Part shown: piece after piece, positions 6,793-13,920 of the stretch
Numbering within the stretch: position 1 is the stretch's first letter
Layout: each line of letters opens with the position of its first letter
Source: an uncultured Selenomonas sp.
GTDB lineage: Bacteria; Bacillota; Negativicutes; Selenomonadales; Selenomonadaceae
DNA length: 14,510 bases
Assembly (NCBI GenBank): GCA_934202005.1
Contig: CAKPXP010000026.1
Location: 1 to 14,510 of the forward strand
Direction: 5' to 3'
Translations under genes and position numbers: made by a program
Notes under the pieces: generated by a model
Databases searched by the model: none
Seen by the model: only the letters and a program-made list of their open reading frames with translations
Told to the model about the DNA's origin: nothing

Positions 6793-8598
6793 TCAATCAT
6801 CCATTTCTTCTTTGAATTTACTGGCCTCCGCGAGCTTCGCCAAGGCCGCCTCCGCCTCGCCCGCGCGGCTGAGCGCCTCCGCCTCGCGGCTGAGCGCCGC
6901 GTAGCGGGCGGTGAGGTAGGTGCGCCGCAGGAGGCGCAGCGAGTCGTCGTAGGCGACGGCCGCCGCTCCAGCGTCCTCGCCCTCGACGATGGCGCGGGAG
7001 AGTTCCTCCGCGGCCGCCTCATCGAGCGCCGCGGCGGCGCGGACGGCATCCCAGGGCTCGCCGCGCGCCGCGCAGTCCCTCAGATAGAGGAACACGCTGC
7101 GCTGCACCTCGTCGGGCACCGCCTCGAGCGGTATCATCGCCTCGACATGCGCGAGCAGCGTGGCATCCTGCCAGACCGCGCGCATCACGATGCGCCCGGC
7201 CTTCTGCAGCGCGCTGTCCGCGCGCCTTGCCGGCGCGCACCGCACGGCCGCCGCGGCCTCTTCCCGGGCCGGCGGCTGCGCGAGGAAGCGCTGCGGCTCG
7301 CGCTGCGCTTTTGCAAGCTCCTCGCGCACGACGCCCTCATCGAGCAGGAGGGCGCGCGCGAGCCGCTTCGTCTGCTCGCTGCGCTCGGCGGCATTTCTGA
7401 TGCCGACGAGCACGGACAGCATCTCGCGGAGCGCCTGCATCTTGCCCTCGAGCGTATCGTAGCGCACATGAGAGAGCACGTAGCGCAGGCGGTAGTCGAC
7501 GAGCGGCAGCGCGTGCTCGATGAGCGTCTGGAACGCCGTCGCGCCGTGCTTCCTGATATACTCATCCGGATCCTTGCCGTCCGGCACGATGATGACCTTC
7601 ACGACGGCGCCCGTATCGCGCGCGATCGTGAGCGCGCGCACCGTTGCGTTCTGCCCCGCCTCATCGCTGTCGTAGCAGAAATCGATTTCCTTCGCGTACC
7701 GCAGCAGTTTCTTGCAATGCTCCTGCGTGAAGGAGGTTCCGAGCGAGGCGACGACGTTCCTCACGCCCGCGTCAAAGACGGAAATCGCATCCATGTACCC
7801 CTCGACGACGATGGCGCGCCCCTCCTGGCTGATGGCGCGATGAGAACGGTCCAGTCCGAAGAGCAGACGCCGCTTGTTGAAGAGCACCGTCTCCTTCGTA
7901 TTGAGGTACTTCGGCTTGCTGTCGTCGAGCACGCGCCCGCCGAAGCCGACGATGCGCCCGCGCTCATCCGCGATGGGGATCATCACGCGATGGCGGAACC
8001 TGTCGTAGACGCCGCCCTCGCGCCGCTGCTGCGCGAGCCCGCACTCGACGAGATACGCCTCCGGCACGCCGCGCTTCAAAAAAGCGCCCGTGAGCTTGTC
8101 CCACGCGTCCGGCGCGTAGCCGAGGCTGAACTCCTCGATGGTCTCCGCCGAGATGCCGCGCCCGGCGAAATACGCCTTGCCCTCCTCGCCGTAATGCGTC
8201 ATGACGAGACAGTTGTGGAAGAACGTCCGCGCCATCTCATTGACCTTCAGGAGATCCTGGAGCTTCTGCTCGCGCTCCCGCTCCTGCGGAGACTTCGGAC
8301 GCTCGGGGATCGGTATCCCCAGCTTCTCTGCCTGCAGCTTGATGGCCTCGAAATAGCTCACATTCTCTATGAGCGACAAGAACTTGAAAACATTGCCACC
8401 TGCATGACAGCCGAAGCAATAAAAAAATCCCTTATCGGGAACGACCGAGAACGACGGCGTATGTTCCTGATGAAACGGACAGCAGCCCCAGAACCGGCCG
8501 CCCTTGCGCTTGAGCGCGACATACTGGGAGACGACGGCGACGATATCAGAGGACTGCTCGACGCGTTCCACGAACTCATCCATCTCTGCACTGCGCAT
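6793..8598 (-). CDS. dnaG: DNA primase DnaG
   Basis: A 601-residue bacterial primase that makes RNA primers at the replication fork. The N-terminal CHC2 zinc finger has Cys40, His43, Cys61 and Cys64 (WGCCPFH ... YCFGCHAGG). The catalytic core follows (about 115-365), with YLNTKET (231-237) and the TOPRIM elements Glu266 in VVEGYMD, the DSDEAG cluster (310-315) and KDPDEY (342-347). The C-terminal part (about 460-601) is the less conserved helicase-binding domain and is Ala/Glu rich here. The ATG at 8598 is chosen because GGAGGG lies just upstream; the longer open frame to 9090 runs into dgt and is not coding. It is followed by rpoD. An AT-rich 226-base gap separates it from dgt and may contain its promoter. 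Confidence 0.98.
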   Translation of the reverse strand: MRSAEMDEFVERVEQSSDIVAVVSQYVALKRKGGRFWGCCPFHQEHTPSFSVVPDKGFFYCFGCHAGGNVFKFLSLIENVSYFEAIKLQAEKLGIPIPERPKSPQEREREQKLQDLLKVNEMARTFFHNCLVMTHYGEEGKAYFAGRGISAETIEEFSLGYAPDAWDKLTGAFLKRGVPEAYLVECGLAQQRREGGVYDRFRHRVMIPIADERGRIVGFGGRVLDDSKPKYLNTKETVLFNKRRLLFGLDRSHRAISQEGRAIVVEGYMDAISVFDAGVRNVVASLGTSFTQEHCKKLLRYAKEIDFCYDSDEAGQNATVRALTIARDTGAVVKVIIVPDGKDPDEYIRKHGATAFQTLIEHALPLVDYRLRYVLSHVRYDTLEGKMQALREMLSVLVGIRNAAERSEQTKRLARALLLDEGVVREELAKAQREPQRFLAQPPAREEAAAAVRCAPARRADSALQKAGRIVMRAVWQDATLLAHVEAMIPLEAVPDEVQRSVFLYLRDCAARGEPWDAVRAAAALDEAAAEELSRAIVEGEDAGAAAVAYDDSLRLLRRTYLTARYAALSREAEALSRAGEAEAALAKLAEASKFKEEMDD

Positions 8599-8824
8599 TG
8601 TCTTCCCTCCGTCAAGGTATATATATTCACCACAAAATGGAAATTTCCTTTTTCTCTTGACAAAAATAATTCTTTGATTCCCATGAAATTTTCCTGCCCG
8701 CCGGCGAATGCCGCAGAGCCACGCCGCCGCGCGTCTCCTACTGCTTGCGAAAACAGCGCCGCGCTGCTCCTCTGAGAGGGAGCGCCGCGATCCGCAACCG
8801 CGTCCCGCAATCTCTCTGCGGCGA
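8599..8824 (-). other. Gap between dgt and dnaG: weak terminator, AT-rich leader
   Basis: The dgt-proximal part is GC-rich and contains, on the minus strand, CAGCG-CGG-CGCTG followed by TTTT (plus 8750-8766), a possible weak terminator. The dnaG-proximal part (about 8620-8700) is strikingly AT-rich for this window, with GCAGGAAAATTT, the palindrome GGAAATTTCC (8639-8648) and a run ATATATATA ahead of the Shine-Dalgarno. This composition suggests an internal promoter for dnaG-rpoD, but I cannot assign -35 and -10 boxes with confidence. A small open frame beginning MGIKELFL overlaps the dnaG start out of frame and is not supported. Confidence 0.45.
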
Positions 8825-9823
8825 TCAGTGCACCATGAGCCCGACCGGCGGCATGAAGATCTCGTTGAAGAGCTGCACCGCGTAGCTGTCCGTGAGCCCT
8901 GCCACATAGTCCGTGACCGTCTGCTGACGTCCCCAGCACGCCTCGCGCGCCGCGAACTCCTGCGGCAGCGCATCGAAATGCGAGAGGAAGTAGCCGTAGA
9001 GCTCCCGCAGCACGAACGTCGCCTGCCGCCGTTCGTGCGCGAGCACATCCGAGCGATAGATACGCTCGAACATGAACGAGCGGAACACATCCATGGCCTC
9101 CTTGCACGCCGCGCCCTGCAGGATGTCGTCCTTCCCCGCGGACGCCGTGATCATATCGGCGACCATGCTCGTGATCATATGCGAGGTATCCGTGCCGAGG
9201 CGCTCGTAGACGACCTGCGGCAAATCGCCGGGCTTCAGCAGCCCCGCGCGCAGGCTGTCGTCGTAGTCGTGCGCGAGATAGGCGATGCGGTCCGCCGTGC
9301 GCACGATGCGCCCCTCGAGCGTCTTGGGGAGGTGCTTGCCCGTATGGTTCACGATGCCGTCCTTGACCTCGCGCGTGAGGTTGAGCCCTTTGCCGCCCTT
9401 CTCGAGGAACTCGACGACGCGCAGGCTCTGCTCGTTGTGCGCGAAATGCCCCGTGAGCTCCGCCATCGCCGCCTCGCCCGCGTGGCCGAACGGCGTGTGC
9501 CCCACATCGTGCCCGAGCGCGATGGCCTCCGCGAGATCCTCATTGAGCCGGAGTCCGCGCGCGATCGTGCGCGAGATCTGCGAGACCTCGAGGCTGTGCG
9601 TCATGCGCGTGCGGTAGTGATCGCCCGCGACGATGTAGACCTGCGTCTTGTGCTTGAGCCGGCGGAACGACTTCGAGTGCAGGATGCGGTCGCGGTCGCG
9701 CTGGAACTTCGTGCGGAACGGACACTCCTCCATCGGCTCCTTCCGGCGCGCCTCGCGGCTCTTCGCTGCAAATTCAGAAAGGAACTCGTACTCGAGCGCC
9801 TCCGATCTCTCCCTCACGTTCAT
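8825..9823 (-). CDS. dgt: dGTP triphosphohydrolase-like HD protein (Dgt)
   Basis: A 332-residue HD-domain dNTP triphosphohydrolase of the Dgt family, which splits (d)NTPs to nucleoside and triphosphate and adjusts dNTP pools. HD ligands: His76 in RTRMTHSLEV, His105-Asp106 in ALGHDVGHTPFGH, and Asp186 in AYLAHDYDD. FRTKFQRDRDRILHSKSFRRLKHKTQV (about 36-62) is the classic N-terminal block, and VNHTGKHLPKTLEG (158-171) is also typical. The length fits the shorter Dgt group of Firmicutes. The ATG at 9823 has AGAGGTG upstream. Placement ahead of dnaG-rpoD is common in Negativicutes and Clostridia. Which dNTP is preferred cannot be read from sequence. Confidence 0.95.
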   Translation of the reverse strand: MNVRERSEALEYEFLSEFAAKSREARRKEPMEECPFRTKFQRDRDRILHSKSFRRLKHKTQVYIVAGDHYRTRMTHSLEVSQISRTIARGLRLNEDLAEAIALGHDVGHTPFGHAGEAAMAELTGHFAHNEQSLRVVEFLEKGGKGLNLTREVKDGIVNHTGKHLPKTLEGRIVRTADRIAYLAHDYDDSLRAGLLKPGDLPQVVYERLGTDTSHMITSMVADMITASAGKDDILQGAACKEAMDVFRSFMFERIYRSDVLAHERRQATFVLRELYGYFLSHFDALPQEFAAREACWGRQQTVTDYVAGLTDSYAVQLFNEIFMPPVGLMVH

Positions 9824-9859
9824 CCCCGCACCTCTTCTCTCTGCAGTATCTATTCATTC

Positions 9860-9887
9860 TATTAAACATCCGCGGCCAAAATCCTGC
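9860..9887 (-). promoter_or_regulatory. SigH-like promoter motif upstream of dgt
   Basis: On the minus strand GCAGGATTT (9887-9879), 14 bases, then TAATAGAAT. The upstream element matches the SigH -35 consensus RWAGGAWWT, and 14 bases is the spacing of known SigH promoters such as Bacillus spoVG; the -10 is TAATA rather than GAATA. It lies about 40 bases before the dgt start and after the tRNA-Lys terminator. In Bacillus the dnaG-sigA operon is partly driven by SigH, which makes the resemblance plausible. Assignment is by motif only. Confidence 0.35.
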
Positions 9888-9970
9888 CTGGCACGCAGAA
9901 AAAGCAAAATTGCTGCATCCCCGCTGCCGCCCTGACAGGCAACGCGCGCAGCAGTCAGCCGCAAGATACG

Positions 9971-10000
9971 AAAAGCACCCTATCGATCACGATAGAGTGC
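9971..10000 (-). terminator. Terminator of tRNA-Lys
   Basis: On the minus strand GCACTCTATCG (10000-9990), loop TGAT, CGATAGGGTGC (9985-9975) form an 11-bp stem with one T-G pair, followed by TTTTCG. A smaller hairpin, AGCCCA-TGGG-TGGGCT (10007-10022), lies between it and the tRNA end. Confidence 0.85.
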
Positions 10001-10033
10001 TATCAAAGCCCACCCATGGGCTGCATGTTCAAA

Positions 10034-10109
<76 letters not shown>

Positions 10110-10136
10110 ATGCCGTATCTCTTAACGACAAGACAT

Positions 10137-10165
10137 ATTATAGACCCTCTGTTTTCATCTGTCAA
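10137..10165 (-). promoter_or_regulatory. Consensus promoter of tRNA-Lys
   Basis: On the minus strand TTGACA (10165-10160), a 17-base spacer and TATAAT (10142-10137) match the vegetative consensus exactly. An AT-rich stretch (10166-10185) upstream could act as an UP element, and the repeat element starts directly behind it. Confidence 0.95.
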
Positions 10166-10183
10166 CAGTTTTTTCAATATTTT

Positions 10184-10350
10184 TTGAGGAACCGCTGATT
10201 AAATGAGGTGCTCCGGATTTACGCGGATGCGCTGTATCTCCCTAGGAGGCAAACCGCAAGCGTAGCGGGCTACGCTGAGGATTTGTCGACGACGGGAGGA
10301 CAGTGCAGACGTGTGAAGACGGAGTGCCGAATTAATCAGTGGTTCCTTAA
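10184..10350. repeat. MITE-like element with terminal inverted repeats
   Basis: The ends TTGAGGAACCGCTGATTAA (10184-10202) and TTAATCAGTGGTTCCTTAA (10332-10350) are inverted repeats matching at 17 of 19 positions. The interior of about 130 bases has no supported reading frame but holds a perfect hairpin, GCGTAG-CGGG-CTACGC (10260-10275). Its size, ends and lack of coding fit a non-autonomous transposon-like element or a large palindromic repeat. Its truA-side end supplies the truA stop codon, and its other end abuts the AT-rich region upstream of the tRNA-Lys promoter. The long terminal stem could also slow or end truA transcription. A collapsed copy lies at 3846-3876. Confidence 0.75.
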
Positions 10351-11147
10351 GAGGCCGCCGTCGCCTCCTCCCCATACGCGACGTGCAGCAGATAGAGCCC
10401 GTGCGCGGGCGCCGTCGCGCTCGCCTGCGCGCGGTCGCGCGAGGCGAGGATGCGGTCGATGTCCGCGGGCTGGAGCACGCCGAGGCCAACATTCACGACG
10501 GTGCCCATGAGATTGCGCACCATGTGGTAGAGGAACCCGCTGCCGTGGATGCGGCAGGCGAGCAGCCCGGGGCGCTCCTCCTCGAGCGTCGCCTCGTACA
10601 TCGTGCGTACGGGGCTCATCGGCGCGCCGCCCGCCGCGCGGAACGCGGAGAAGTCATGCGTGCCGAGGATGCGCGCGAGCGCCGCCCGCATGGCCGCGCA
10701 GTCGAGCGGCCTGCGAATGTACCAGGCATAGCGCGCGAGCATGGGATCCGGCGTCTCTCCCTGCGCGATGCGGTAGAGATACGTCTTCGAGCACGCGCTG
10801 TGACGCGCGGAGAACGCCCGGTCCGCCTCCCAGGCCTCCTTGACAACGATGTCGGGCGGCAGCAGACTGTTCGCCGCGCGCGCGATGCGCGAGACGGGGA
10901 TCGTGCCGTCCGTGAAGAAATTGACCACCTGCCCGTAGGCATGGACGCCCGCGTCCGTGCGCCCCGCCGCCGCGAGCTCGATGGTGTCGCCGAAGATGCG
11001 CGCGAGCTTCTCCTCGAGCACATTCTGCACGGCGACGACGGGCGGCGTCTGCCGCTGGAACCCCGCGTAGGCCGTGCCGTCATAGGCGACGCGCAGCGCG
11101 ATGTTGCGCGCGCGCGCCTTCATCATTTCCTTGTGTTCGCGTTTCAT
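10347..11147 (-). CDS. truA: tRNA pseudouridine(38-40) synthase TruA
   Basis: A 266-residue pseudouridine synthase acting on U38-U40 in the tRNA anticodon arm. Motifs: RVAYDGTAYAGFQRQ (19-33), the catalytic loop AGRTDAGVHAYGQVVNF with Asp65, the segment HDFSAFRAAGG, and SGFLYHMVRNLMGTVVNVG near the C-terminus, all as in TruA. The ATG at 11147 has GGGAGGCGGG upstream; a second in-frame ATG nine codons in is possible, as the first residues are extra and basic. It starts 12 bases after ecfT, so it is the last gene of the ecf operon, the common Firmicutes order. The TAA stop lies within the terminal repeat of the adjacent mobile element. Confidence 0.96.
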   Translation of the reverse strand: MKREHKEMMKARARNIALRVAYDGTAYAGFQRQTPPVVAVQNVLEEKLARIFGDTIELAAAGRTDAGVHAYGQVVNFFTDGTIPVSRIARAANSLLPPDIVVKEAWEADRAFSARHSACSKTYLYRIAQGETPDPMLARYAWYIRRPLDCAAMRAALARILGTHDFSAFRAAGGAPMSPVRTMYEATLEEERPGLLACRIHGSGFLYHMVRNLMGTVVNVGLGVLQPADIDRILASRDRAQASATAPAHGLYLLHVAYGEEATAAS

Positions 11148-11159
11148 CGCCCGCCTCCC

Positions 11160-11957
11160 TCAGAGCAGCCAGAGCGCGGCGAGCAGCGCGAGGAGCAGCG
11201 CCGTCCCCGACCAGGCCACATAGTCGAGCGGCACGAAGCGCAGCTGCTTCATCTGCGTGCGCCCCTCCCCGCCGTGATAGCAGCGCGCCTCCATCGCCAT
11301 CGCGAGCTCATCGGCGCGGCGGAACGCCGAGATGAAGAGCGGCACGAGGATGGGCACGACGCTCTTGAGCCGCCGCGCGATGCTGCCCGTCGTGAAATCC
11401 GCGCCGCGCGCCTGCTGCGCCTTCATGATCTTGTCCGTCTCCTCGAGGAGCGTCGGCACGAAGCGCAGCGCGATCGTCATCATCATCGCGAGCTCATGCG
11501 CGGGCACGCCGACGCGCTTGAGCGGCGAGAGCAGCGCCTCGAGCGCGTCCGTGAGCTTCAGCGGGCTCGTCGTGAACGTCAGCAGCGACGAGAGCAACAG
11601 GAGCAGCACGAGGCGCAAGCAGATGAAGAAGCCATGCGAGAGTCCCTCCCAGGTCAGGGAGAACATCCAGACCTGCGCGATCTCCTCGCCAGGCGTCGTG
11701 CAGAGATGGATGAGGAACGTGAAGAGCAGGATCCACCAGAGCGGTTTCAGCGAGCCGACGAGCGTCCGCAGCGGCACGCGCGAGAGCTTCATGGCGGCGA
11801 GCGTCAGGAGGCTCATCACGAGATAGTCCGCCGGCTGGTCGAAGAGGAACAGTGCGACGATGAGTGCGAAGAGCACGACGAGCTTCGTGCGCGGGTCGAG
11901 CCGGTGCAGCAGCGAGTTGCCCGGGAAATACTGGCCGATCGTGATATTACTGAGCAT
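11160..11957 (-). CDS. ecfT: ECF transporter transmembrane subunit EcfT
   Basis: A 265-residue membrane scaffold that couples the two EcfA ATPases to a substrate-binding S subunit. The N-terminal LHRLDPRTKL (17-26) is a family signature. Hydrophobic segments lie at about 26-40, 44-57, 72-88, 108-130, 200-212 and 247-265. The two coupling-helix motifs are QQARGADF (Ala-Arg-Gly, 183-185) and MEARCYHGG (Ala-Arg-Cys, 224-226), the usual ATPase contacts. I chose the ATG at 11957 because AAGGAGGG lies upstream and an open frame to 12044 runs inside ecfA2. It overlaps the ecfA2 stop by 11 bases, suggesting translational coupling. No S-component gene is adjacent, so it probably belongs to a group II module shared by several vitamin or metal S proteins. 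Confidence 0.95.
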   Translation of the reverse strand: MLSNITIGQYFPGNSLLHRLDPRTKLVVLFALIVALFLFDQPADYLVMSLLTLAAMKLSRVPLRTLVGSLKPLWWILLFTFLIHLCTTPGEEIAQVWMFSLTWEGLSHGFFICLRLVLLLLLSSLLTFTTSPLKLTDALEALLSPLKRVGVPAHELAMMMTIALRFVPTLLEETDKIMKAQQARGADFTTGSIARRLKSVVPILVPLFISAFRRADELAMAMEARCYHGGEGRTQMKQLRFVPLDYVAWSGTALLLALLAALWLL

Positions 11958-12843
11958 GGCCTCCACCCTCCTTTCCCTTGAGCGCCCGCGCGATGGCCGC
12001 CGCCGCGTCCGCGGGCGTGCGCAGCGCCGCGTCGGCCTCACCAAGCGGTACGCCCGCCGCCCGGAGCGCCGTCATGAGCCGCATGAGCGCCGGCTGGCGC
12101 AGCCCCGCCGCCGCGATGCGCTCGCGCTCGGCAAAGACCGCGGCCGGCGCGCCCTGCAGGAGGATCTCCCCCTGCCGCAGCACGACAACCTCATCGGCAA
12201 TCGCGAAGACATCCTCCATATTGTGCGAGACGAAGATGATCGTCGTCCCCTCCGCCTCGTGCAGCTCGCGGATCAGCGCGAGCAGCTCGCGCCTGCCGCG
12301 CGGGTCGAGCCCCGCCGTCGGCTCGTCGAGCACGAGATACGCGGGATGCAGCGCGAGCACGCCCGCGATTGCTACGCGCCGCATCTGCCCGCCTGAGAGC
12401 TGGAACGGCGAGCGGTCGCGGTACGCCGCGAAATCGAGATGCACGCGCGCCATCGCCTCCCGCACGCGCGCCGCGACCTCCGTCTCAGCGAGGCCGAAAT
12501 TACGCGGGCCGAACGCGATATCCTCATAGACACTCTCCTCGAAGAGCTGATGCTCCGCGTACTGGAAGACGAGGCCGACCTTGCGCCGGGCCGCGAGCGC
12601 CGCCCGCTTCTCCTGCTTCGTATGCGCGGCGAGATCCGTGCCGTCGATGCACACCCGCCCGCTGTCCGGATGGATGAGACCGCCGATGTGCTGGAGCAGC
12701 GTCGATTTTCCCGAGCCCGTATGGCCCGCGAGCGCCGTGATGCTGCCCTCCGCGATCGTGAGGCGGATGCCCTTGAGCGCCTGCCGCTCATACGGCGTAC
12801 CGGGGAGATATGTAAAGCTCACATCCTCAAGCTCAATGGCCAA
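11947..12843 (-). CDS. ecfA2: ECF transporter ATPase EcfA2
   Basis: A 298-residue ABC ATPase, the second ATP-binding subunit of the ECF module. Walker A GHTGSGKST (40-48), Q-loop Gln94 in VFQYAEHQLFEE, signature LSGGQMRR (149-156), Walker B YLVLDEPTAGLDP (169-181) and switch His207 in FVSHNMED are present. The C-terminal part (about 250-298) is the extra domain typical of EcfA. I propose a TTG start at 12843: AAAGGGGG lies eight bases upstream (12852-12859), the resulting start LAIELEDVSF (Met at position 1) aligns with the family, and it overlaps the ecfA1 stop by 11 bases. An upstream ATG at 12996 in the same frame would add 51 Arg-rich residues lying inside ecfA1 and is unlikely. Confidence 0.94.
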   Translation of the reverse strand: MAIELEDVSFTYLPGTPYERQALKGIRLTIAEGSITALAGHTGSGKSTLLQHIGGLIHPDSGRVCIDGTDLAAHTKQEKRAALAARRKVGLVFQYAEHQLFEESVYEDIAFGPRNFGLAETEVAARVREAMARVHLDFAAYRDRSPFQLSGGQMRRVAIAGVLALHPAYLVLDEPTAGLDPRGRRELLALIRELHEAEGTTIIFVSHNMEDVFAIADEVVVLRQGEILLQGAPAAVFAERERIAAAGLRQPALMRLMTALRAAGVPLGEADAALRTPADAAAAIARALKGKEGGGHAQ

Positions 12844-13834
12844 GCGCCTCGCCCCCTTTCTCCGCCGCACGGCTAGGCGCCGCCTGCTGATGCGCGTCAT
12901 TTTCTCCCGGGATTCCCTCCGCGGGGCTCGCCGCGCTGCCGGACGCCCCTGCCTGCCGCGCGTGCGCAGCCTTTCGCCCCGGGACTGCGGCAGCATCCCC
13001 CGCCGCGCCGCCGAGCGCCGCCACGAGCTCCGCGCCCGTCAGGAGATCCGCAGGCAGCGCGATGCCCGCCGCGCGCAGCCGGTCGCGCAACTCCACGGCG
13101 AGCGGCACCTCGAGCCCGAGCGCGCGCAGCTCGTCCGCGTGCGAGAACACCGCACGCGGCGGCGCGTCCATGACGACATGTCCCTGGTCGAGCACGACGA
13201 CACGGTCTGCCGCTGCGGCCTCCTCCATGAAATGCGTGATATAGACCACCGTGATCTGCTGCTCCTCATGGAGGCGCTTCACGATGGAGAGAATCTCCGC
13301 GCGCCCCTCGGGATCGAGCATCGCCGTCGCCTCATCGAACACGATGGCCTCCGTCTGCATCGCGAGCGTCCCCGCAATCGCCACGCGCTGCTTCTGCCCG
13401 CCCGAGAGCAGATGCGGCGCATAGGAACGGAACGCCGTCATATTCACAGCCGCGAGCGCCTCATCGACGCGCCTGCGGATCTCAGCGGACGGCACGCCGA
13501 GATTCTCCGGGCCGAACGCCACATCATCCTCGACGACCGCCGCGATGAGCTGATTGTCAGGATTCTGGAACACCATGCCGACCTTCTGCCGGATGCGCCA
13601 GACCTCCGCCTCCTCCCGCGTATCGAGCCCGTCGACGCGGCACACCCCCTCCGTCGGCAGCAGCAGCGCATTGAGATGCTTCGCGAGCGTCGACTTCCCC
13701 GACCCATTCGAGCCGAGCACCGCGACGAACTCCCCGCGCCCGATGGCGAGCGACACATCATCCAGCGCTCGCCGCTCCCCCTCCTCTCCCGCATGATACA
13801 CATGCGAAAGATGTTCTATTTCGATAAAGGCCAT
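12833..13834 (-). CDS. ecfA1: ECF transporter ATPase EcfA1 with Ala-rich tail
   Basis: A 333-residue ABC ATPase, first gene of the ecf operon. Walker A GSNGSGKST (41-49), Q-loop Gln90 in VFQNPDNQL, signature LSGGQKQR (143-150), Walker B IVFDEATAMLDP (164-175, with Ala after Glu168 as in other EcfA1 proteins) and switch His201 in YITHFMEE are intact. The family usually ends near 280 residues; here a tail of about 55 residues (279-333), rich in Ala, Gly and Arg, continues to the stop, with no fold recognised. The ATG at 13834 is chosen because AAAGGAACGGTGG lies upstream; an extension to 13918 would cover the promoter. Promoter at 13869-13897. The ribosomal gene rplQ, often upstream in Firmicutes, is absent. 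Confidence 0.95.
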   Translation of the reverse strand: MAFIEIEHLSHVYHAGEEGERRALDDVSLAIGRGEFVAVLGSNGSGKSTLAKHLNALLLPTEGVCRVDGLDTREEAEVWRIRQKVGMVFQNPDNQLIAAVVEDDVAFGPENLGVPSAEIRRRVDEALAAVNMTAFRSYAPHLLSGGQKQRVAIAGTLAMQTEAIVFDEATAMLDPEGRAEILSIVKRLHEEQQITVVYITHFMEEAAAADRVVVLDQGHVVMDAPPRAVFSHADELRALGLEVPLAVELRDRLRAAGIALPADLLTGAELVAALGGAAGDAAAVPGRKAAHARQAGASGSAASPAEGIPGENDAHQQAAPSRAAEKGGEALGH

Positions 13835-13868
13835 AGCCACCGTTCCTTTGCTGATTGATACAGGAAAT

Positions 13869-13897
13869 ATTATACGACAGGGCAAAAGTAAAGGCAA
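13869..13897 (-). promoter_or_regulatory. Promoter of the ecfA1-ecfA2-ecfT-truA operon
   Basis: On the minus strand TTGCCT (13897-13892), a 17-base spacer and a perfect TATAAT (13874-13869) form a good vegetative promoter about 35 bases upstream of the ecfA1 start. An inverted repeat GATGGT-TG-ACCATC (13906-13919) lies eight bases upstream of the -35 box and could be an operator. Confidence 0.75.
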
Positions 13898-13920
13898 ATG
13901 AAACAGATGGTTGACCATCC

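Noticed and set aside
6763..8775. 670-codon plus-strand frame opposite dnaG
   Set aside because: dnaG on the minus strand has zinc-finger and TOPRIM motifs; the antisense frame has none.
8599..9090. N-terminal extension of DnaG to 765 residues
   Set aside because: The added residues are an out-of-frame reading of dgt and the intergenic gap; a strong Shine-Dalgarno precedes the ATG at 8598.
10383..11981. 532-codon plus-strand frame opposite truA and ecfT
   Set aside because: Composition dominated by Arg, Glu and His, no domain, spans two real genes.
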